DNA of 5,555 nt from the NCBI GenBank assembly GCA_964446285.1, contig CAYUNT010000255.1, forward strand, positions 1-5,555, given 5' to 3'. The translations under genes were made by a program, and so were the position numbers. Shown here one piece after another: positions 1 through 5,555 of the stretch. Source of the DNA: CAYUNT01 sp964446285. Its GTDB lineage: Bacteria > Sumerlaeota > Sumerlaeia > SLMS01 > CAYUNT01. A model generated the notes under the pieces. It saw nothing but the letters and a program-made list of their open reading frames with translations. It was not told the DNA's origin and did no database searches. Every line of letters starts with the position of its first letter. Within the stretch, counting starts at the first letter, position 1.

Positions 1-88
1 TCGCGAAAACCGTGACAGGCGATTGGGAACAGAATCAAAGGAAAATGGTATTACTTTTGATAAACAAAACGCCTCCGCGGCAAAAGCC
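1..88. other. AT-rich 3' flank of the gene cluster
   Basis: No gene is recognisable here. The stretch is much richer in A and T than the coding regions, as expected for an intergenic spacer after the kinase stop codon (TGA at 91-89). Downstream of the stop on the minus strand, CTTTTG (86-81) is repeated inverted as CAAAAG (59-54), with a small GCC/GGC pairing and a T-rich stretch between them. This could be a weak terminator, but the stem is AT-rich and the loop is large, so I do not call one firmly. Confidence 0.3.
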
Positions 89-2464
89 TCAAGGTTTGGG
101 GTTTGCCTGCGTGGCGGCGGCGGATTCGATCCACTCGATCCGGGGCGCGGTGAAGTCGATTGCGCCGCCTTCGGCGTGAAGCAGCAGCCTGTGCGGCGTT
201 TGCGCGCCGGGCGAGACCACATCCACCGGCCATCGGATTTCCAGCGGTTCCCAGTCCGCACCCAAGGCCGCCACGAGTTGCCAGGCGGTGGAGTATTGCG
301 CGCTCTCCGGCGCGGCGGCCACCTGAAGCGTGGCCACAAGGCGGGCCGGGGGAAGCGAGCGGCTCCGTCCGCGCAGCACCAAATGACGCACGCCCCGCTG
401 CGATTCGGTCCAGTCGCGGACAAGGCCTCGCGCGTTCTTTTCCGCGGCAAGCGCCGTATAGGAATCACCCGTCCCCGGCTCGATCTCGAGCGTGCCCGAT
501 GAGATGGGCGCTTGCGGCGTGCCTGGCGCGCCAGGCTCTCCGGCAAGCAGGGCGTCGGGGTCTTGCGCCATTCGCCATTGAGAAAAATCCGCCGCCATCT
601 GATCCGCTCCGGATTCCTGGCCGGAAACAGGGGGCGTCGCGGGCGGCGCTGCGGGCTGCTTCAACGCGTTTTTATATTCACTGAGCGCATCGGCCAGGGC
701 GCGGTGGAAGGAGTCCGCGCTCAGCGGGGCGGCAAGCGCCATTTGCACGCGAACTCCGGATTGGCCCGGGGGGCAGGCGGTAATTACCAGCCCCATTCCC
801 TGCCGCCAGGCCCAAGCGCCGCCTGAATGCGCCGCCGGCGATGAATCCACCAAATGCAGCGGAATTTCCGCCGCGAGACGCCGTATTTCGCCTCCCTGGA
901 ACAAAGACGGCGACGCCACCCAATGGCCCGAGGCAAGGCGCGGAACCGCCAGATAGCCGCGCAAACCCTCCTGATTTTCCGCTTCCTTCAGGGCGTCGTC
1001 GTTTGTGATTGGCGCGCCGAGCCAGGAAGGCGCGTGCAATCCGCCAACCAAGAGATGAACAGCCGGACTGGCAGTGCGTCCGCCGCGATGAAAAAAAAGA
1101 AATCCGCAAGCCATGAGCACTAGAACCGCCAAGGGAACCAGCGCCAAAGGAATCCGGCGGCGGCGTTTATGGCGTTTCGCCGCGCGAGGAGCCTCGTCCG
1201 CCCCGAATTCAGAAGGAGCCTCGCGCGCCCCGCCCGTTTGGTCCGCCTGATATGTTCCACCTGTCTGACCTGTCCGACTTGCCGGACCGGCCTGACTTTT
1301 CTGATCCATCTGGATTGCGCGATCCCCCCGGCCCTTCTCGCCGCCGCCCGATTCGCCCGGCTTTTGTGTTTCCAGCGGAACGGGCGTGGAATCCGCATCC
1401 TCCCGAGGGGCGGAGCGAATCCCTTGCGGGGTGGGCGAAGCGCCGTCTTTCTCTTTTTGCGCCTCGGATTTCAGCGGCGCCACGGGGGAAAGCAGGGGCG
1501 GAGTTGGCTCAAGCAGCGCCGCGCCCGCCGCCTTTCGGATCTCGTGAATAAACTCGCGAACGGAGCGGAACCGGTCTTCGGGATCGCGGGCAAGGGCCTT
1601 GGCCAGCACCGCGTCCAGAGCCGCGGGAGCATCCGGATTGAGAGCGGAAGCCGGCTGAAACACACCCACGGGAAGGCTGTTGGTCAGCATCTCATACATG
1701 ATGACCGCGAGCGAAAATTGATCGGCGCGCGGATCGATGCGGCTGCCGTCGCGCAGTTGCTCCGGGGCAACGTATTGCGGCGTTCCGATCAACACGCCCT
1801 GTTCTGTGATGTCGCCCAGGCGCCGCAGCAAACCCGAGATTCCAAAATCCATCACCTTCACCTGGCCCGAAGCGGTGATGATGATGTTTCCCGGTTTGAG
1901 ATCGCGATGCACAACGCCGTGATCGTGGCAATAGTGAACGGCCTCTCCCGCGCAAATCAGAATGCGCAGCGCCTCGTCGAGCGGGAGCATTCCTCCCTCA
2001 AGGCGTTCCTTGAGCGTGTGGCCCTCGATGTATTCCATTGCGAAAAAATAGGTGGAGCCGATCCGCCCGCGATCAAGAATCTGCACGACGCCCGGGTGAT
2101 CGAGCGTGGCGAGCAGGCGCGCCTCGCGCTCGAAACGAAGGACAAGATCGGGATTTTGGGCGGAAGCGGGCGGCAGGATTTTAACGGCCACCTTGCGCCC
2201 CGAGGCGGAATGAATGGCGCAAAATACCGACGCCATGCCGCCTTTGCCCAGGCGTTCGAGGAGTTGATAGCCGGGGATTTTGAGGCGGCGCAGTTCCGCC
2301 GTGGTGGAAATTTCCGCCAGGCCCGTTTGCGAACGCCGGCATCGCAATCGGACCCGCGCCCCGCAGGCCGGGCAGATCACGCGCTCTGTCTTGCCCTCCT
2401 GCAAATCAGGCGGGACGGCCAGGCGGCCTCCGCAATTCGGGCACGAAACTTCCGAGGATTTCAT
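89..2464 (-). CDS. Zinc-ribbon transmembrane serine/threonine protein kinase (Hanks type)
   Basis: This is a 791-residue receptor-like kinase. Residues 8-34 form a zinc ribbon with C8-x2-C11 and C31-x2-C34. The kinase domain, about 66-312, appears catalytically complete: glycine loop GKGGMASV (73-80), ATP lysine K95 in VAVK, helix-C glutamate E114, HRD motif H186-R187-D188 with K190 and N193, DFG 206-208, GTPQYVAPE (227-235), D248 and R298. It is an RD kinase, so activation-loop phosphorylation is plausible; T220 and T228 are candidates. Residues 313-430 are a Pro/Gly/Ala-rich linker that contains an in-frame 9-bp repeat. A basic patch RHKRRRR (431-437) precedes one membrane helix (438-458), which places the kinase in the cytoplasm and residues 459-791 outside. 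The outer part has a first region (465-600), a Pro-rich spacer (601-655) and a beta-rich C-terminal region (656-780) resembling a galactose-binding or CBM-like jelly roll, by pattern only. The start at ATG 2464 is supported by GGAGCGGA upstream. The gene lies 43 nt after the glycan ligase, suggesting a shared operon. Target proteins and ligand are unknown. Confidence 0.93.
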   Translation of the reverse strand: MKSSEVSCPNCGGRLAVPPDLQEGKTERVICPACGARVRLRCRRSQTGLAEISTTAELRRLKIPGYQLLERLGKGGMASVFCAIHSASGRKVAVKILPPASAQNPDLVLRFEREARLLATLDHPGVVQILDRGRIGSTYFFAMEYIEGHTLKERLEGGMLPLDEALRILICAGEAVHYCHDHGVVHRDLKPGNIIITASGQVKVMDFGISGLLRRLGDITEQGVLIGTPQYVAPEQLRDGSRIDPRADQFSLAVIMYEMLTNSLPVGVFQPASALNPDAPAALDAVLAKALARDPEDRFRSVREFIHEIRKAAGAALLEPTPPLLSPVAPLKSEAQKEKDGASPTPQGIRSAPREDADSTPVPLETQKPGESGGGEKGRGDRAIQMDQKSQAGPASRTGQTGGTYQADQTGGAREAPSEFGADEAPRAAKRHKRRRRIPLALVPLAVLVLMACGFLFFHRGGRTASPAVHLLVGGLHAPSWLGAPITNDDALKEAENQEGLRGYLAVPRLASGHWVASPSLFQGGEIRRLAAEIPLHLVDSSPAAHSGGAWAWRQGMGLVITACPPGQSGVRVQMALAAPLSADSFHRALADALSEYKNALKQPAAPPATPPVSGQESGADQMAADFSQWRMAQDPDALLAGEPGAPGTPQAPISSGTLEIEPGTGDSYTALAAEKNARGLVRDWTESQRGVRHLVLRGRSRSLPPARLVATLQVAAAPESAQYSTAWQLVAALGADWEPLEIRWPVDVVSPGAQTPHRLLLHAEGGAIDFTAPRIEWIESAAATQANPKP
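1226..1306 (-). repeat. In-frame 9-bp repeat encoding a tripeptide repeat in the kinase linker
   Basis: Within the kinase linker (residues 387-413), nine successive 9-bp units can be laid out in codon phase. They encode the triplets DQK, SQA, GPA, SRT, GQT, GGT, YQA, DQT and GGA. The best-conserved units on the coding strand are GGTCAGACA, AGTCGGACA, AGTCAGGCC and GGTCCGGCA, giving a consensus near RGTCAGRCA. The edges are degenerate, and the clear core is about 1244-1306. Because each unit is three codons, gain or loss of units would keep the kinase frame and only change linker length. The pattern (purine, then GTC, final A) resembles the repeat upstream of the gene cluster. Confidence 0.7.
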
Positions 2465-2472
2465 TCGCTTTG

Positions 2473-2480
2473 TCCGCTCC
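2473..2480 (-). promoter_or_regulatory. Ribosome binding site of the kinase gene
   Basis: On the minus strand GGAGCGGA lies in the 43-nt gap after the glycan ligase stop. Its second GGA is 8 nt from the ATG at 2464, a usual Shine-Dalgarno distance, and GGAG is 12 nt away. This supports the chosen start. I see no terminator hairpin or convincing promoter in the gap, in line with read-through from the ligase gene. Confidence 0.55.
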
Positions 2481-2507
2481 AGGCGCGCCGCTTCAGCGTG
2501 CGGCTGG

Positions 2508-5081
2508 CTATCCTTTCGGAGCGCCGAGTTTCTTCATCCGCTCGGCGTTGTCCTTGCGCACCCAATCCGGTATTTTGCCTGGATACTTGGCATCGAGAGC
2601 CAGGAGGATGCGGCTGTGCTTGAGCGCTTCAGCCTGCGAAGCGCCGTCTTTTTCGGAAGCCAGAAGGTTCGCCAGCAGGTTTCGCGCCTCGAAGGAAAGC
2701 GGGCTTCGCGCGAGCGTCTGTTCGAGGATTTCCCTCGCTTTCTCGGGTTTTCCGGCCTGTTTGTAACACTCCGCCGCTTGGCGCAGATAATCGACGCGAG
2801 CCGGTTCCGCCTGGAACGCCTTGAAATACGCGCGCCCGGCATCCGCGAGCAAGTCCGCTCCCGCACCCGCGCCCGTGTCCGCCGCCCGCTGATAGAGCAG
2901 AGGCGCTTTTCGGCGTGCCACTGCTTGCATTTCGCGTTCCTGCTCGAGCTGGTTTTCTTCCTGAGTGGCCACGGTGAGCGCCAGGCTGGGAATCCGCTCC
3001 AGAATCTGCGCCGCTTCCGCGTAGAATTTGCTTTTTTCCTCGGGAACCAGCGACAGGCGCGCGCTGTTTTCCAGGCACATTGCATATTGATACTGGATGG
3101 AGATTTTGTTGCACATTTTGGCGGCGATGCCGAACTGCACCCGCGAACGGTTCACGAGGTCGATCGATTCCTTCTCCAATTTGGCCCGTTCTTCTTCCGA
3201 GGAAGCGCGCGCCGCGCGCCGGCTCGTCTGATCCGCCAGATACAGTTGAATAATTCCCAGGTTGTAATGCACCTCGCTGTAATGCGGCGCGTATTGCATC
3301 AATTCCGCATAGGAATTCAACGAATCTTCATAGCGGCTGATGAGATTTTCCGCGTGCGCCCGCTTGTAATAGCTGGTCACAAAGGTGGGGTTCCACTTCA
3401 CGGCGCTTGTGAAGTCGTCGATCGCCTGTTCGACAATGGGCGAGGGCTTGTTGTCCGCGATTGTCATCTTCAGCAGGCCGTCGTTATTTGACTTGGACCC
3501 CGCGAAATACCTGATCCCATAACCAAAATTTGAGAAAAAGAAAGGCTTCGAGAAGGGCAGGGGATTGATCCAGACAATGACAGCGGCGGCCAGCGCGGCA
3601 ACCCGTATGATCTTCTGGCGCGGTTCGAGGGGCGCTGCGCGGCGGCGCTTTCCGCCATGCGAAACGACCGGCATGGGCTGTTCGGCCAGCGGAAGACCCG
3701 CCAGCATTCCCAGCATCGCGTAATAAGGCGTCATGCCGATAATCCACCGAATCCCCGGATGGAAAAACGACGCGCCAAGATACGCCACGATTCCCGACAT
3801 CAGAGCTACGGAGACGACCTTGAGACGGTTGTCTCGCGCATGGCGCAGAACGCGAATGCCCTGCCAGAAAATCGCGCACAGCATGGCCATATAGAGCGTG
3901 AATCCAATCACGCCGCCCTCCGCCAGGAGGTCCACAAAGCGGTTGTGAGCCGAAAGCGTCAGGTTGCTGATTTGCGACAAATGATAGTCCGGACTTCGAT
4001 ATTCCGGGAACAGGACGCGGAAACATCCCGGCCCGCCGCCAATGATGGGATATTTTTCAAAAATGGCCATGCCGCCACCCCAGATGATGCCTCGGCTGTG
4101 CAGGCTGAAATCGACTGTCTTGAACCGCCCCTCGATTTCGTGCCAGGTGAGGAACATGAGCGTGGCCGCCACTAGGGCCGCGCCGCCCACAAGCCACGGC
4201 AGATGTGGAATCCGCACGCTGCCGCGAGCCATGAACAGCCAAATGCACAAGGCCGCCACCACAACGCCAAATGCGTAAAACGGCAGCGCGGCCTTCGAGA
4301 AGGTCAGGTAGGTGCACGGGGCCGAAAGCAACAGGGCGAGCATTGAAAGCAGGCGGCGGCGGCGGTCCTTCCAGATGACCACGCCGGCCAGCGCGAGCGG
4401 TGCCCACAGGCCGAGAAGATCGCCGAAGAATTGGCGGTTGAGAATCGTTCCGAGCATGTCGCGGCTCGAATTGAACGTATAGAGCAGGCTGGCAAACAGA
4501 CTGGGCGGAGGATTGTCAAAATACAAGAATCGGTAAAGCATCTTCAGGCCGCCGCCATAGTGAATCAGGCCGAATGCGCACTGAACAAGAATCACCAGAA
4601 CCCAAAAGAACACAGAGATTTCCACCATGCGGACCGTGCGCAGCGTCGAGGCGAAAATGAGAAAAATCCCTAGCAGGGCGAGTTCCTGGCCAATCATGAT
4701 CCAGCCGACCCACTGAAACCGATTCGCGTCTGGCACGAGTCCCGTTTCGTGCAGGATCGTTGAAAGAAACATCGACCCGATATAGGCGCCAAACAAGCCC
4801 ATCACCAGCCGCGATGGCGGTTCGATCTCGTTGCGAAGCCAAAGCCACGCAAACAGGCACAACAACCCCCCGCCCCCAATGTGAAGGATCGTCACCTTGA
4901 TGTCGTCGAGGTTGTTTGTATAGGGCGTGAAGGCCAGGATCAGGACAAAAACAACAACCGCCATGGCCGACCAGGCCCACACGAGCGGCGCGGGGGGAAG
5001 GGCCTTCGAGGGATCGGCGGCCTCACGGACGGCGGCGGGATTGAGTTCGGCTTCAAAGTCTTTGATGGAACGAGGTCGCAT
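2508..5081 (-). CDS. O-antigen ligase/polymerase (Wzy_C-type) membrane protein with C-terminal TPR domain
   Basis: This 857-residue protein has two parts. Residues 34-508 form a polytopic membrane domain with about 13 hydrophobic segments (near 34-52, 63-83, 92-110, 122-145, 154-175, 222-237, 243-260, 264-284, 294-312, 387-408, 421-441, 450-466, 490-508). The large loop at about 313-386 carries the family signature: R330 followed by GIIWGGG, then 'FEKYPIIGGGPGCF' (341-354), and H379-N380 before 'LLAEGGVIGF'. Wzy_C/WaaL enzymes act on undecaprenyl-linked glycans in the periplasm, either ligating them to an acceptor or polymerising them; Arg and His residues in this loop are important in WaaL. 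Residues about 545-857 are helical, with TPR-like units at about 550-612 and 763-808. Cytoplasmic loops are basic (KDRRRR at 238-243, KRRR at 478-481), which with 13 segments puts the tail in the periplasm. The length well exceeds the roughly 400-500 residues of a plain ligase. The ribosome-binding site before ATG 5081 is weak (GAG overlapping the upstream stop region). Ligase, polymerase and protein O-glycosyltransferase cannot be told apart from sequence. Confidence 0.88.
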   Translation of the reverse strand: MRPRSIKDFEAELNPAAVREAADPSKALPPAPLVWAWSAMAVVVFVLILAFTPYTNNLDDIKVTILHIGGGGLLCLFAWLWLRNEIEPPSRLVMGLFGAYIGSMFLSTILHETGLVPDANRFQWVGWIMIGQELALLGIFLIFASTLRTVRMVEISVFFWVLVILVQCAFGLIHYGGGLKMLYRFLYFDNPPPSLFASLLYTFNSSRDMLGTILNRQFFGDLLGLWAPLALAGVVIWKDRRRRLLSMLALLLSAPCTYLTFSKAALPFYAFGVVVAALCIWLFMARGSVRIPHLPWLVGGAALVAATLMFLTWHEIEGRFKTVDFSLHSRGIIWGGGMAIFEKYPIIGGGPGCFRVLFPEYRSPDYHLSQISNLTLSAHNRFVDLLAEGGVIGFTLYMAMLCAIFWQGIRVLRHARDNRLKVVSVALMSGIVAYLGASFFHPGIRWIIGMTPYYAMLGMLAGLPLAEQPMPVVSHGGKRRRAAPLEPRQKIIRVAALAAAVIVWINPLPFSKPFFFSNFGYGIRYFAGSKSNNDGLLKMTIADNKPSPIVEQAIDDFTSAVKWNPTFVTSYYKRAHAENLISRYEDSLNSYAELMQYAPHYSEVHYNLGIIQLYLADQTSRRAARASSEEERAKLEKESIDLVNRSRVQFGIAAKMCNKISIQYQYAMCLENSARLSLVPEEKSKFYAEAAQILERIPSLALTVATQEENQLEQEREMQAVARRKAPLLYQRAADTGAGAGADLLADAGRAYFKAFQAEPARVDYLRQAAECYKQAGKPEKAREILEQTLARSPLSFEARNLLANLLASEKDGASQAEALKHSRILLALDAKYPGKIPDWVRKDNAERMKKLGAPKG

Positions 5082-5099
5082 GAGTGTTTGTTTTTCTCG

Positions 5100-5396
5100 T
5101 CAAGATGGCCGGGAGAGGTCCGGATGCCCCGGCTCCTCGCCCAGAAGTTGGATGGGGAAATCGGCGCGAAGGTTGTCGAGAATCGCGTCGATCAGGCTGC
5201 GTTGCCCCGGCATGACCCACAGGTCCATGAGTCCCGAAGCCTGATCTCGCGTTCGCGACACGGCAATGCCATCGTAGGCTTCCAGAATCGAGCAAATAAA
5301 CCCGATTTGTTCCGGCGGCACGCGGATGAGAAGCGTAACCAGCCCATCGGCGACGGGCGGATAGTGGCGGAATCGCGAGGGGCTGGGGCTGGACAT
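5100..5396 (-). CDS. DUF4911-like small protein, ferredoxin-like alpha/beta domain
   Basis: The product is a 98-residue soluble protein with no signal peptide or membrane segment. The core, about residues 18-86, reads as beta-alpha-beta-beta-alpha-beta: strand LVTLLIRV, helix PEQIGFICSILEAY, strand GIAVSRTRD, strand GLMDLWVMP, helix RSLIDAILDNLRADF, strand PIQLLG. The 'FICSILEAYDGIAVSRT' stretch and the following 'PG' before the second helix match my recollection of the DUF4911 family, whose members are short and of unknown function. The fold order is the ACT/ferredoxin-like one, so a small regulatory or ligand-binding role is possible but only inferred. I chose the ATG at 5396 because a GGA lies 9 nt upstream. 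An in-frame ATG at 5441 would add 15 residues encoded by the 9-bp repeat and looks spurious. The gene ends in TGA 18 nt before the glycan ligase, so the two are probably co-transcribed and perhaps translationally coupled. Confidence 0.72.
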   Translation of the reverse strand: MSSPSPSRFRHYPPVADGLVTLLIRVPPEQIGFICSILEAYDGIAVSRTRDQASGLMDLWVMPGQRSLIDAILDNLRADFPIQLLGEEPGHPDLSRPS

Positions 5397-5405
5397 GGTC
5401 TGTTT

Positions 5406-5408
5406 TCC
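5406..5408 (-). promoter_or_regulatory. Probable ribosome binding site of the DUF4911-like gene
   Basis: The minus-strand GGA in TTGGAAAACAGACC stands 9 nt before the ATG at 5396. It is short, but it is better placed than anything before the alternative ATG at 5441, which lies inside the 9-bp repeat. It decides the start used here. Confidence 0.4.
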
Positions 5409-5418
5409 AAGCGATTCC

Positions 5419-5555
5419 TTATGACGGCTTATGGGACCCATGAGACTTATGGGACCTATAGGACCTATGGGACTTGGGGGCCTTGGGGGCCTTGGGGTGC
5501 AACAGAGGCGGCCAGAGCCGGCGTATTTCCGACCGAGTCCTGATGGCGGCTGCGT
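5419..5555 (-). other. Upstream flank, possibly the 3' end of another minus-strand gene
   Basis: All three minus-strand frames are open from the window edge for some distance. One frame runs 29 codons to a TAG at 5467-5465. Another runs 44 codons to a TAA at 5421-5419 and would end in a Lys/His/Ser-rich tail written by the 9-bp repeat (KAPKAPK, then SHRSYRSHKSH). The third is continuous with the DUF4911-like frame and has no ATG, GTG or TTG before 5441. Any of these could be the C-terminal end of a gene that starts outside the window, but about 50 bases of non-repeat sequence are too few to decide or to recognise a family. No clear promoter is visible. Confidence 0.3.
5430..5501 (-). repeat. 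9-bp tandem repeat, degenerate, 8 units
   Basis: Eight consecutive 9-bp units lie upstream of the DUF4911-like gene without any gap. Read on the minus strand, they are TGCACCCCA, AGGCCCCCA (twice), AGTCCCATA, GGTCCTATA, GGTCCCATA, AGTCTCATG and GGTCCCATA, giving a consensus RGTCCCATA with a drift to RGGCCCCCA at the distal end. The next nine bases (5421-5429) are a more decayed unit. Junctions of the type ATA|RGT create TAG or TAA in one reading frame. The array sits between the upstream flank and the first gene of the cluster. I see no coding, rho-independent terminator or promoter structure in it. Its function is unknown. Confidence 0.85.

Noticed and set aside
54..86. Rho-independent terminator after the kinase
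   Set aside because: The 6-bp inverted repeat is AT-rich with a 21-nt loop, and the T-rich stretch lies inside the loop rather than after the stem, so it is listed only as a weak possibility.
1169..2623. Long plus-strand open frame (484 codons) opposite the kinase
   Set aside because: It lies antisense to a kinase with every catalytic motif in place, and its translation is Arg/Ala-rich with no recognisable domain. High GC content gives long antisense open frames.
2280..3491. Long plus-strand open frame (403 codons) spanning the ligase tail and kinase start
   Set aside because: It overlaps two well-supported minus-strand genes and shows no domain; its hydrophobic and charged runs mirror the TPR codons on the other strand.
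5397..5441. N-terminal extension of the DUF4911-like protein to the ATG at 5441
   Set aside because: The added residues are partly the translated repeat, have no proper ribosome-binding site and lie outside the domain. The frame being open to the window edge is noted, but a continuous longer protein is not supported.
5430..5501. CRISPR array
   Set aside because: Units are 9 bp and directly abutting, with no spacers and no repeat of 20 bp or more.
4881..5543. Plus-strand open frame of 220 codons across the DUF4911-like gene and the 9-bp array
   Set aside because: Its C-terminal tripeptide run (THETYGTYRTYGT) is just the 9-bp repeat translated, and the rest is antisense to two supported genes.

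Overview
The window carries three genes, all on the minus strand and closely spaced, so they are probably one transcription unit read from high to low coordinates: a small DUF4911-like protein (5396-5100), a polytopic O-antigen ligase/polymerase-type membrane protein with a TPR tail (5081-2508), and a transmembrane serine/threonine protein kinase with an N-terminal zinc ribbon (2464-89). The gaps are 18 and 43 nt.

The sequence suggests a GC-rich, Gram-negative-type bacterium, because a lipid-linked glycan ligase needs a periplasm. The zinc-ribbon plus Hanks-type kinase with a membrane anchor, the glycan ligase-TPR fusion and the short 9-bp tandem repeats fit the planctomycete/PVC-like or neighbouring candidate-phylum (Sumerlaeota, Hydrogenedentota) style of genome. 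This placement is an inference from gene style; no marker gene is present to fix the phylum.

Layout: 5555-5397 is the upstream flank. It holds a 9-bp tandem repeat and possibly the last codons of another minus-strand gene that enters from outside the window. The three genes follow. Positions 88-1 are an AT-rich 3' flank with a weak inverted repeat and no gene.

Working model (inference): the ligase transfers or polymerises surface glycan in the periplasm, with TPRs that the positive-inside rule also places in the periplasm. The kinase may sense an envelope or glycan signal through a beta-rich periplasmic domain and phosphorylate cytoplasmic targets. The small protein looks like a ferredoxin-like (ACT-like) alpha/beta domain of unknown role. 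The most unusual sequence feature is a degenerate nonanucleotide repeat that occurs in two places, once in the upstream flank and once in frame inside the kinase linker, with a related consensus in both.
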